Source: JBGSUZ01 sp964404895 (GTDB lineage: Bacteria; Bacillota; Clostridia; Peptostreptococcales; Acidaminobacteraceae). Taken from it: a stretch of DNA of 64,000 nt. The notes below the pieces were generated by a model. It saw nothing but the letters and a program-made list of their open reading frames with translations. It was not told the origin of the DNA and ran no database searches. This document shows positions 16,500 to 25,014 of this stretch, one piece after another. The stretch covers positions 434,001-498,000 of the forward strand of contig CAYOLV010000001.1 of the NCBI GenBank assembly GCA_964404895.1, in the 5' to 3' direction. Both the position numbers and the translations under genes were made by a program. The number at the start of each line of letters is the position of its first letter. Positions within the stretch are counted from its first letter, which is position 1.

Positions 16500-18107
16500 A
16501 TGAACAGAGACTTTGAGCCTTACCCAGTATTAGAGACAGAGAGATTAATTCTAAATGAAATTACAGATGACCATGTAGAAGAGCTTAGCGCTGTTTTGAG
16601 CGATCCTGACGTGGCAAAATATGATTATTTTTACCCAACCAAATCCATAGAAGAAGTGATGCAATTTATAGAACGATATGGTGAAGAACGTCAAGATAAT
16701 GAAGAAATCACTTGGGGTATTTTTGAAAAGCATAGTAAAAAGTTAGTGGGGACTTGTGGCATTGGCAATTTTTCAGACCCAGCCAAAAGAGGTGAAGTCG
16801 GTTATGCCATTGCACAGGAACACTGGGGCAAAGGCTATGCAGCAGAGTCCATTGGTGCAGTTGTCACCTATGGATTTGAAGTGGTGGGACTTAACCGAAT
16901 TGAAGGCAATATTACCCCCGGCAACCAACCTTCAGAGAGAGTCCTTGAAAAAAATGGGTTTACACGAGAAGGGCATGTGAGACAAAGAGATTGGATGAAA
17001 GGTCAATTGGTAGACAGCATTGTGATGGGTCTTCTTAAATCAGATTTTGAGGCAAGAAAGACTCAGAGACTCAGCCATTTCCAAGATCCTTCCCTGAAAG
17101 AAAAGATTTTAAGCTTAGAAAAAAGTTTAAAGGAAACGGATTTTTCTGGCAGATTTCAAATTCAAAAGGGCGACGAGCTCATATTTGACCATGTAAAAGG
17201 TTTTGCAGATCGTTCAGAAGGGCGACTCAGCAATAAAGAAACTCTTTACGGGACTGCTTCGGGGACTAAGTTTTTAACTGCCCTTGGGATTGGAAAATTA
17301 CTAGAGGCGAAATTCCTATCTCTTGACACACCAGCATCAGAAGTACTCAACTTAGAAATTGAAAGTTATGATCCTAAAATCACCATCAGACAACTATTGA
17401 GCCACACATCGGGTATGCCAGACTATTTAGACGAAGACCTCTTCGAAGATGTGGACAACATTGAACTGGCTATTCCCAATTATAAATTAGTATCGCCAAA
17501 AGATTATTTGCCTTTATTCCCAAGAATACCAATGATTTTTGAACCAGGTAGCCAGTTTGCCTATAACAATGGGGCATTCGTCTATTTAGCCATGATTATT
17601 GAAACCCTTAGCGGTATGTCTTACAAAGACTATATCAATCATGAGCTCCTTGAACCTATTGGAATTACTAGAAGTGGAGTATTTGCAACAAATGACTTGC
17701 CGTCAAACGCGGCACTGGGTTATGTGCTAGAAGAGGATCGCTGGGTGAGCAATATTTTCAAATTGCCCATTCAAGCAGGTGGCGATGGTGGCGCTTGGAT
17801 CAATGCCGCAGATATGTTGACCCTTTGGCAGGCATTTGACAGCGCTCAGATTGTAAGTGAAGACATGAAAAATGAGTTTATCAAGTCTCACGCAGTGGTA
17901 GAAGCGGATAGAGGCATTGAATATGGTCTGGGTCTTTGGCTGAAAAAAACGGAGAAAGGCTATGAACCTTTTGTGGTTGGAAGCGATGCAGGGGTTTCTT
18001 TCAAGAGCAGTTATAACCTGAGTACAAAAGGCTATCGCTTTGCTGTCTCCAACACCACTGAAGGGGTCTGGGATGTGATTGACGAGTTCAACGCCATTCA
18101 GATTTAA
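16500..18107 (+). CDS. GNAT acetyltransferase fused to beta-lactamase-like serine hydrolase
   Basis: This is a 535-residue two-domain protein. Residues 1-180 are a RimJ/RimL-type GNAT acetyltransferase (ETERLILNEITDDHV, then YAIAQEHWGKGYAAE for the acetyl-CoA loop and ERVLEKNGFTREG). Residues about 190-535 are a class C beta-lactamase/DD-peptidase fold: SGTKFLTALG supplies the S-x-x-K pair, LLSHTSGMPDY is the family marker, and FAYNNGAFVYL carries the Y-x-N motif. There is no signal peptide, so it acts in the cytoplasm, which is unusual for a beta-lactamase fold and suggests an esterase or peptidase. The start at 16500 has AAGAGGAG upstream. Confidence 0.9.
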   Translation: MNRDFEPYPVLETERLILNEITDDHVEELSAVLSDPDVAKYDYFYPTKSIEEVMQFIERYGEERQDNEEITWGIFEKHSKKLVGTCGIGNFSDPAKRGEVGYAIAQEHWGKGYAAESIGAVVTYGFEVVGLNRIEGNITPGNQPSERVLEKNGFTREGHVRQRDWMKGQLVDSIVMGLLKSDFEARKTQRLSHFQDPSLKEKILSLEKSLKETDFSGRFQIQKGDELIFDHVKGFADRSEGRLSNKETLYGTASGTKFLTALGIGKLLEAKFLSLDTPASEVLNLEIESYDPKITIRQLLSHTSGMPDYLDEDLFEDVDNIELAIPNYKLVSPKDYLPLFPRIPMIFEPGSQFAYNNGAFVYLAMIIETLSGMSYKDYINHELLEPIGITRSGVFATNDLPSNAALGYVLEEDRWVSNIFKLPIQAGGDGGAWINAADMLTLWQAFDSAQIVSEDMKNEFIKSHAVVEADRGIEYGLGLWLKKTEKGYEPFVVGSDAGVSFKSSYNLSTKGYRFAVSNTTEGVWDVIDEFNAIQI

Positions 18108-18240
18108 AGCAATTCAGCTCATATAAAATAAATCGAAGTTTAATACAATTCCTATCTTTTTTTAATGATTCATTGCGCAAAATTATGTATAATTTATATA
18201 TAAATAGCTGATGGCTAACGAGTAGGGGTGGCAGGAAAAA

Positions 18241-18696
18241 ATGGATTTTAAAGCATTCAAATATCAGCTTTGTGACAACAGTCGGAGAATCAATGAGGTG
18301 ATCAACACCTTCCTCGCTCAATGGGGGGCAGCATACGGTCTTTCCGCGATGCAAATCCGAATTTTAATGGAAATTGGGGAGAATGGCAACCTGACGGTTG
18401 GAGCAATCGCTAATAATATCATGCTTGCAGGCACAAATATCTCTACCATGTGCAAAAAATTGGAGCAGCTTGGGTTCGTAAAACGGGCACGAGATGGGCA
18501 GGATGAAAGAATTGTACGCATTGAGCTCACTGAAATGGGTATGAAAGTCATTAGAGCTGTTGACCAAAGTTTTGAGAATAAGATCAACAGTGCCCTTGGT
18601 GAAGATCCTGTAACAAGCTATAAAGCCATCAGCAGCGCAATGGAATTGTTAAATGATTTGTTAAATCAGCTCGCAGAGCAAAAGGGAGAAGAATAA
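18241..18696 (+). CDS. MarR family transcriptional regulator
   Basis: This 151-residue winged-helix regulator has the DNA-binding region NLTVGAIANNIMLAGTNISTMCKKLEQLGFVKRARD, followed by the wing ERIVRIELTEMG. Terminal helices provide the dimer interface. It lies directly before ftsH, sharing one base (TAATG), and heads a run of ftsH, a CDF transporter, an MFS transporter and a methyltransferase, so it most likely regulates this operon. The DNA ahead of it (18108-18240) contains a TATAAT-like box and an 8-base palindrome TTGCGCAA, but no clear operator. Confidence 0.9.
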   Translation: MDFKAFKYQLCDNSRRINEVINTFLAQWGAAYGLSAMQIRILMEIGENGNLTVGAIANNIMLAGTNISTMCKKLEQLGFVKRARDGQDERIVRIELTEMGMKVIRAVDQSFENKINSALGEDPVTSYKAISSAMELLNDLLNQLAEQKGEE

Positions 18697-20537
18697 TGAA
18701 CAAACCTAAAAAATCGGCCATTTACTATTATGGGATTGTGGTCATTGTATTGTTGTTAATCAACTCATTGGTCTTGCCCAGTGTGGTCAAGGAAGCCATT
18801 ACAGAAGTAGACTACGGCACTTTCCTGACTCAAGTTGAAAAAGGGAAGGTCAAAAGTGTTGAAATTACAGATAAACAGATTGGTTATACTTTAGTTGAAA
18901 AAGAAGAAAGCAGCAAAGTTTATATTACTGGGAAGTTGGAAGATCCAGACTTGGTCAATCGACTTTATGCAGCTAATATCAAGTTCACAAAAGTCATTCC
19001 TAAAGAAATGTCTCCAATATTGAATTTTCTACTGACTTGGATTTTGCCTATTTTCATTTTTGTGGCATTAGGTCAGTTTTTAAGTAAGAAATTAGAAAAA
19101 CGCATGGGTGGCCCAGGCAACGCTATGCAGTTTGGAAAGAGCAGTGCAAAAGTTTACGTGGAAGCTCAGACGGGAAAATCTTTTGCAGACGTGGCAGGGC
19201 AAGACGAAGCAAAAGAGGCGTTACAGGAGGTGGTTGACTTCTTGCATAACCCTGGTAAATATAAAGAAATTGGTGCCAATATTCCAAAAGGTGTCTTGCT
19301 AGTAGGCCCTCCAGGAACAGGTAAAACCCTTTTGGCAAAAGCAGTTGCAGGGGAATCAAAAGTACCATTCTTCTCCATTTCTGGTTCAGAGTTCGTGGAA
19401 ATGTTTGTAGGGATGGGTGCGGCTCGGGTGAGAGATCTTTTCAAGCAAGCTCAGGAAAAAGCTCCATGTATCGTTTTTATAGATGAAGTTGATGCAATCG
19501 GCAAGAGCAGAAATTCTGGCATGATGGGCGGCAACGACGAAAGAGAACAGACTCTAAACCAACTGCTCACAGAAATGGACGGGTTCACCCCGGACAAAGG
19601 GGTTATTATTCTAGCCGCTACCAATAGACCTGAAACCCTTGATAAAGCCCTTCTTAGACCGGGTCGTTTTGATAGAAGAGTCCCTCTGGAACTCCCAGAT
19701 TTAAAGGGGAGAGAAGCTATTTTAAAAGTCCATGCCAAAAATGTGAAATTACTTTCAGATATTAACTGGAATGTGATTGCAAGAGCTACTGCAGGAACAT
19801 CTGGCGCTGATCTTGCCAACATCATCAACGAGGGGGCACTCCGCGCTATCAAACACGGCAGAAAAGCCGTAGAGCAGGGCGACTTAGAAGAATCCATTGA
19901 AGTGGTTATTGCAGGCTATCAACGTAAAAATGCTGTTGTCAGTCAGAAAGATAAAATGACCATCGCCTACCATGAAATTGGTCACGCCTTGGTCGCGGCT
20001 AAACAGAAACACTCCGCTCCAGTCCATAAAATCACTATTATCCCTAGAACTTCAGGGGCTTTGGGTTACACCATGCAAGTGGACGAAGCTGAGCAAATCC
20101 TCATGACAAAAGAACAAGCTTTGGACAAAATTACAACCTATATGGGGGGTCGCGCAGCAGAGGAGTTGGTTTTTGACACCATAACCTCTGGGGCATCCAA
20201 TGATATTTCCCAAGCCACAAAAATTGCCAGAGCTATGGTAACGCGCTTCGGCATGAGCGATACCTTTGATATGATGGCACTGGAAACTGTGAATAACCCT
20301 TACCTGGGCGATGAATCCTCATTGTTGGTCTCTTCTGAAACCTCAGCGAAGATTGACGCGGAAGTGCTGAATATTATCAAAGCTTGCCATAAACAAGCCA
20401 CACAAATATTAGAAGAAAATAAAACAAAACTTCATGAACTGACAAAAGTGTTGTTTGAAAAAGAAACCATCAGTGGTGAAGAGTTCATGGCAGTTTTAAA
20501 TGAAAAGGATGAAACGGCTGAAACCGAAGGAGAATGA
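18696..20537 (+). CDS. ftsH: ATP-dependent zinc metalloprotease FtsH
   Basis: This 613-residue membrane AAA+ protease has one N-terminal membrane helix (residues about 9-27), an outside segment, a second helix (about 107-127), then the AAA domain with GPPGTGKT near 205, Walker [12 protein letters not shown] and the second region of homology RPGRFDR. The zinc site HEIGH is near residue 426, with the downstream conserved aspartate in a GGASNDIS-like segment (SGASNDIS). FtsH degrades membrane and regulatory proteins. Its position in a MarR-led operon with metal and drug transporters suggests a specialised paralogue rather than the housekeeping copy; this is inference. Confidence 0.96.
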   Translation: MNKPKKSAIYYYGIVVIVLLLINSLVLPSVVKEAITEVDYGTFLTQVEKGKVKSVEITDKQIGYTLVEKEESSKVYITGKLEDPDLVNRLYAANIKFTKVIPKEMSPILNFLLTWILPIFIFVALGQFLSKKLEKRMGGPGNAMQFGKSSAKVYVEAQTGKSFADVAGQDEAKEALQEVVDFLHNPGKYKEIGANIPKGVLLVGPPGTGKTLLAKAVAGESKVPFFSISGSEFVEMFVGMGAARVRDLFKQAQEKAPCIVFIDEVDAIGKSRNSGMMGGNDEREQTLNQLLTEMDGFTPDKGVIILAATNRPETLDKALLRPGRFDRRVPLELPDLKGREAILKVHAKNVKLLSDINWNVIARATAGTSGADLANIINEGALRAIKHGRKAVEQGDLEESIEVVIAGYQRKNAVVSQKDKMTIAYHEIGHALVAAKQKHSAPVHKITIIPRTSGALGYTMQVDEAEQILMTKEQALDKITTYMGGRAAEELVFDTITSGASNDISQATKIARAMVTRFGMSDTFDMMALETVNNPYLGDESSLLVSSETSAKIDAEVLNIIKACHKQATQILEENKTKLHELTKVLFEKETISGEEFMAVLNEKDETAETEGE

Positions 20538-20539
20538 TC

Positions 20540-21700
20540 ATGACCCAGTTGCTGATCAGACTATTTTTGAAACACGAACCAGACCCCAATAATCCCAAAG
20601 TAAGAGACCAGTATGGCCAATTCGCCAGCGGTGTAGGCATTGCCACCAATTTAATGCTGTTTCTGGTGAAAATCGGTACAGGCATTTTCTTTAACAGCAT
20701 CGCCATCATTGCAGACGCTGTCAATAACTTGTCAGACTCCATTGCGTCACTGGTCACCCTCATTGGGTTCAAAATTTCGGGGAAACCTGCAGATTCTGAA
20801 CACCCTTATGGACATGCTCGCGTAGAATATATTGCAGGGATTATTGTATCTGTCTTCATTGTAGTGCTGGGCATCAACTTGGTTCAAAGTGCCTTTAATA
20901 AAATCATACATCCTGAAACCAGTGATTTTAACACCTTGACCCTGATGATATTATTGGGTTCTATTTTAGTAAAACTTTGGCAGTCTCTATTTTATAAGAA
21001 GATTGGTAATATGATTGACTCGGTGACTCTAATGGCAGTCTCAGTAGACAGTCGAAACGATATTATTGTCACAACGACCATTCTTGCGAGTGTTTTAATC
21101 ACCCTCCTAACGGGGTTCAATTTAGATGGCTATATAGGCCTAGTGGTGGCTGTATTTATTACTTACAGTGGATTTCGTTTAATTTTGGATACCACAGACC
21201 CACTGCTGGGTCTCGCCCCATCTGAAGATTTGGTCAACTCCATTTCTGAGACCATCATGAGTTATGAGCATATTATTGGGTTTCATGACCTGCGTGTTCA
21301 TACTTACGGCGCAGGGCGGTGTTATGCCTCGGTTCACTGCGAAGTCCCTGCGGAACTGGACGTCATGGTGAGCCATGACATCATCGATCAAATTGAAAGA
21401 GAATTTCAAACCAATCAAAATATACAATTGGTCATTCATATGGACCCCGTCATTACAAACGACGATAAAACCAATGAATTAAAGGCTCGGGTCAGCGATT
21501 CGGTAGCCGCCATTTCTGCTGAATTTCAGATCCACGATTTTCGCGTGGTATGGGGCATTCATGTGACGAAGGTCATCTTTGATGTGGTCATCCCCTATAA
21601 AAGTTTATGTCAGGAAGAAGAGGTTGTTGAGCAGATTTCCAAAGAAATTCAAAGGTTGGACTCCAGTTATCAACCTGTGATTATTGTGGAGCGTGGTTAA
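20540..21700 (+). CDS. CDF-type cation efflux transporter
   Basis: This 386-residue transporter of the cation diffusion facilitator family exports Zn2+, Mn2+, Fe2+ or similar. The first metal-site pattern is in IADAVNNLSDSIASLV, and the HPYGHARVEY segment is a family marker, with DSRNDIIVT as the second intramembrane site. The C-terminal cytoplasmic domain carries H and D residues in IGFHDLRVHTYG. The ATG at 20540 is preferred to 20534, since AAGGAGA ends just before 20534. The gene overlaps no stop and follows ftsH by two bases; the next gene starts on the last base of its stop. Confidence 0.93.
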   Translation: MTQLLIRLFLKHEPDPNNPKVRDQYGQFASGVGIATNLMLFLVKIGTGIFFNSIAIIADAVNNLSDSIASLVTLIGFKISGKPADSEHPYGHARVEYIAGIIVSVFIVVLGINLVQSAFNKIIHPETSDFNTLTLMILLGSILVKLWQSLFYKKIGNMIDSVTLMAVSVDSRNDIIVTTTILASVLITLLTGFNLDGYIGLVVAVFITYSGFRLILDTTDPLLGLAPSEDLVNSISETIMSYEHIIGFHDLRVHTYGAGRCYASVHCEVPAELDVMVSHDIIDQIEREFQTNQNIQLVIHMDPVITNDDKTNELKARVSDSVAAISAEFQIHDFRVVWGIHVTKVIFDVVIPYKSLCQEEEVVEQISKEIQRLDSSYQPVIIVERG

Positions 21701-22863
21701 TGAAGAATATTTTTTTCTTAGGGCTTATTAGTTTTTTTGCAGATGTCAGCACAGAAATGGTCTACCCTCTGATTCCCCTCTATTTAGTTTCTACTTTTGG
21801 AGCGACACCTGCTTTAGTGGGGGTTATTGAAGGGATTGCGGAGAGTTTTGCCAGTTTGCTAAAAGTTTTTAGTGGTTATGTGACAGATAAATATAAAAAT
21901 AAAAAACCTATCGCTTTTTTAGGATACTCTACAGGTTTGATTTATAAAGTCGCCTTGATTTTCGCCACTTCTTGGATGGGGATCCTCGGAGCACGGGTAA
22001 TTGATCGGGTAGGAAAGGGGATACGAACAGCCCCTAGAGATGTAATGGTCAGCGAGAGCGCAGACAAAGACCATATGGGTAGAGCATTTGGAATACATAA
22101 AGCCATGGATATGGCAGGTTCTGCCCTTGGTATTTTGTTGGCGTTTTTCTTAGTCAAACAAGCTTCAGGGCATATGGATTATAAGCAAATATTTCTACTC
22201 TCAATGATCCCAGCAGTTCTCGGGCTGATGATGTTTGCTTTTGTCAAAGAGAAAAAAGAAGCTCGTGTGATTAAAGAAAGAGAGCCTTTCTGGCAACACG
22301 TAAATGGGTTAGACAGACAGCTAAAGCTATACTTAGGAGTAGCTTTTTTATTTACACTAGGCAACTCATCTAACGTTTTTTTACTTCTGAGAGCTAAGAG
22401 CGTAGGGTTTGAAGATACTACAGTCATTCTATTGTATTTTATATACAATTTGACGGCGTCACTTCTCGCCATTCCATTTGGGAAAAGGTCTGATCAAATT
22501 GGCAGAAAGAGACTATTGGTTGCAGGCTATGTGGTGTTTTCCATGGTTTATTGTGTCTTTGGATTCGCCATGAGTAAAACCGCCATACTGGCAGCTTTTA
22601 TTCTGTATGGTGCCTATACGGCAATGATTGCAGGAGTTGAAAGGGCCTTTATTGCTGAAATAGCCCCTCCAGACTTAAAGGGAACGATGTTAGGTCTTCA
22701 CTCCACATTGGTGGGCATTGCACTTTTACCCGCCAGTACTATTGCAGGGCTGCTTTGGACGCAATTTGGAGCATCAGCACCTTTTTTCTTTGGTGCAGCG
22801 TTATCCCTCAGTGCAGCGGTTATTTTACAATTTTTTATGACAAAAAAAGCGAAAACAGTTTAG
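21700..22863 (+). CDS. MFS efflux transporter
   Basis: This 387-residue, twelve-helix major facilitator transporter has the N-terminal signature FADVSTEMVYPLIPLYL and the inter-helix loop GYVTDKYKNKKP, followed by RVIDRVGKGIRTAPRD, which define a common subfamily of putative drug or metabolite exporters. It overlaps the CDF gene by one base (TAATG) and is followed 10 bases later by a methyltransferase with its own GGAGG. The substrate is unknown; the operon context suggests stress or toxic-compound export. Confidence 0.88.
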   Translation: MKNIFFLGLISFFADVSTEMVYPLIPLYLVSTFGATPALVGVIEGIAESFASLLKVFSGYVTDKYKNKKPIAFLGYSTGLIYKVALIFATSWMGILGARVIDRVGKGIRTAPRDVMVSESADKDHMGRAFGIHKAMDMAGSALGILLAFFLVKQASGHMDYKQIFLLSMIPAVLGLMMFAFVKEKKEARVIKEREPFWQHVNGLDRQLKLYLGVAFLFTLGNSSNVFLLLRAKSVGFEDTTVILLYFIYNLTASLLAIPFGKRSDQIGRKRLLVAGYVVFSMVYCVFGFAMSKTAILAAFILYGAYTAMIAGVERAFIAEIAPPDLKGTMLGLHSTLVGIALLPASTIAGLLWTQFGASAPFFFGAALSLSAAVILQFFMTKKAKTV

Positions 22864-22873
22864 GAGGCCAGTT

Positions 22874-23569
22874 ATGGAGCGGTTAAAACCTGTATTGTCT
22901 GCAATTGAAACCCCAAGTATTTTAGATGTGGCAACAGGCTCTGGAGCTTTTTTAGAGACCTTAGCAACTTATGCGACGAATCCTGTTCGCTGTATTGGAA
23001 TTGATCAGAAATTCCGAGAAGGGCTTAACAAGCCGCAATTTCAATTTGAACTAATGGATGGTCACGAGATCCAATTTGAAGATGCAACCTTTGACATTGT
23101 AGGCATTTCAAACTCTCTGCACCATATGAACAATCCTCAAAAGGTGTTGTCTGAGATGGCGAGAGTCCTTAAACCAGATGGCTTGCTGGTTGTCTTTGAA
23201 ATGGTCAAGGACAATCAAAATGAACGCCAAATGACTCATGTACTCATGCATCATTATTGGGCGGAAATAGATGAAAAGTCTGGGATTTCTCATAAAGAAA
23301 CTTTCTCGAGAGAAGAACTGGCTCAATTGATTGAGGGTGAAAAATCACTGAATATTTTAGAAAAATGGGAACTGTTAGACGATGGCACTTATGAAGATGA
23401 AGACTCTCAAAAGATGCTTACAGAGGCAGTCACCCACTATCTGGAGACTACTAAAAATTGGCCAGAGGCTCAAATTTATGAACAGAAGGCAGCTGCATTA
23501 TTAGAACGACTCCAAAAGGTTGGTTTTGAGTCTGCCACAGAGTGCTTATATGTATATCAAAAAAAATAA
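22874..23569 (+). CDS. Class I SAM-dependent methyltransferase
   Basis: This 231-residue methyltransferase has motif I LDVATGSGAFLETLA, the acidic strand-2 position GIDQKF, and motif III/IV FDIVGISNSLHHM. The post-motif segment MARVLKPDGLLVVFE is typical. The substrate cannot be told. A strong TAGGAGG precedes the ATG. It is the last gene of the MarR-led run; a 55-base gap with a new ribosome site then leads to the second MFS gene. Confidence 0.88.
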   Translation: MERLKPVLSAIETPSILDVATGSGAFLETLATYATNPVRCIGIDQKFREGLNKPQFQFELMDGHEIQFEDATFDIVGISNSLHHMNNPQKVLSEMARVLKPDGLLVVFEMVKDNQNERQMTHVLMHHYWAEIDEKSGISHKETFSREELAQLIEGEKSLNILEKWELLDDGTYEDEDSQKMLTEAVTHYLETTKNWPEAQIYEQKAAALLERLQKVGFESATECLYVYQKK

Positions 23570-23624
23570 TGTTGAAGGACTACAGAGAAATTGTCGTTTT
23601 GCGGAGCACTAGTAGGAGGTCTTC

Positions 23625-24854
23625 ATGTCTGAAACGGATCAGTCTTGGAAAAAAAATATATTGCTGTTGATCATCAGTCAGACAATATCATTATTTGGTT
23701 CATCTTTAGTTCAATATGCGATTATGTGGTACATCACACTTGAAACCAAGTCGGGCATCATGATGACAATCTATATTATTTGCGGATTTTTGCCAACCTT
23801 CTTCTTGTCACCCTTTGCAGGCGTTTGGGCAGATCGTTTTGACAGAAAGAAGCTCATTATTCTGGCAGATGGCATGATTGCTGTCACTACCTTGATCTTG
23901 GGTATTGTTTTTTTAATGGGGTACAACGCCATTTGGCTGCTCTTTTTAGCGGCAGGGATTAGGGCTTTTGGGTCTGCGGTTCACAGTCCAGCACTCAGCG
24001 CTTTTGTTCCTCAGTTTGTCCCAGAAAGCAAGTTGAATTTTGTTAACGGGATCAATAGCAGTGTTCAGTCTACCACCATGCTCATATCACCTATGGTCAG
24101 TGGTGCATTATTGTCCATCGCCCCAATCCAGCAGATATTCTTTATAGATGTGGTGACGGCAGTCATTGGTATATCCACCCTAGTCCTATTTTTAAAAGTG
24201 CCGCCCCACGGGAAAGCATTGCAAAAACAAACTGTCAGTTATATCACCGACTTGAAACTGGGTTATAACTATGTCAGACAGCACCATTTTCTCAAAATTT
24301 TCTTTATCTACTGTGGTTTCTTGTTCTTCTTGTTTGCACCAGCTGCATTTCTAACCCCTCTTCAGGTCACCAGAAGCTTCGGAGACGATGTCTGGCGCCT
24401 GACCGCTATAGAGATAGGATTCTCTGTCGGCATGATGTTAGGCGGACTGGGAATGGCTTACTGGTCAGGTTTTAAGAATAAAGTTCATACTATGATTTTA
24501 GCCAATGCAGTAATGGGCATGTGTACCATTGCCTTAGGTCTGACCACACATTTCTGGCTGTATATTTTCTTCATGCTCACCTTTGGAGTAGCGATGCCTT
24601 TGTTTAATACGCCAAGTATGGTCATGATCCAGTCAAAAGTTGAACCGGATTATATGGGCAGAGTTTTTGGGATTATGAATATGATTTCTAGCTCTATGAT
24701 GCCATTAGGGATGCTGATTTTTGGTCCTGGGGCAGATGTGATTCCAATTGAGTGGATGTTGCTGCTCACAGGATTAATGATTTTAGTTCTTACGGTTTCT
24801 ATGTATTTCAACAAAGAGTTAATTGCAGCGGGAGAACCTTCAAAAACAGCATAG
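23625..24854 (+). CDS. MFS transporter (macrolide-efflux-like)
   Basis: This 409-residue membrane transporter resembles the MefA/enterobactin-exporter branch of the MFS. It begins with a long first helix and ends in a short polar tail. The conserved loop FAGVWADRFDRKKLIILADG and the FGSAVHSPALSAFVPQFV segment define it. It has a TAGGAGG site and a terminator 16 bases after its stop, so it closes the region. No resistance can be inferred. Confidence 0.88.
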   Translation: MSETDQSWKKNILLLIISQTISLFGSSLVQYAIMWYITLETKSGIMMTIYIICGFLPTFFLSPFAGVWADRFDRKKLIILADGMIAVTTLILGIVFLMGYNAIWLLFLAAGIRAFGSAVHSPALSAFVPQFVPESKLNFVNGINSSVQSTTMLISPMVSGALLSIAPIQQIFFIDVVTAVIGISTLVLFLKVPPHGKALQKQTVSYITDLKLGYNYVRQHHFLKIFFIYCGFLFFLFAPAAFLTPLQVTRSFGDDVWRLTAIEIGFSVGMMLGGLGMAYWSGFKNKVHTMILANAVMGMCTIALGLTTHFWLYIFFMLTFGVAMPLFNTPSMVMIQSKVEPDYMGRVFGIMNMISSSMMPLGMLIFGPGADVIPIEWMLLLTGLMILVLTVSMYFNKELIAAGEPSKTA

Positions 24855-24869
24855 AAAGTGAATAAATCT

Positions 24870-24900
24870 AAAGCGAGGCGCTATTGACCTCGCTTTTTTT
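24870..24900 (+). terminator. Intrinsic terminator after the MFS gene
   Basis: AAGCGAGG (24871-24878) pairs with CCTCGCTT (24888-24895) across nine bases, followed by TTTTTTT. It separates the transport operon from the following kinase gene. Confidence 0.85.
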
Positions 24901-25014
24901 ATGTGGTCTTTTATGCAGTCTATTGGATTTATATTTTATCTAGGTATATATAGCGACTTTAGGCAAAAAATGGGTAGAAGTATTCAAGAGAATTTGGAAG
25001 ATTGGAGGTGCTTT

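Noticed and set aside
18173..18180. TTGCGCAA palindrome as the MarR operator
   Set aside because: Only eight bases, no second arm and no clear promoter; too short to claim.
24901..25014. Extension of the hybrid kinase to an ATG at 24901
   Set aside because: It starts at the T-run of the preceding terminator and has no ribosome site; 25015 has TGGAGGTG.
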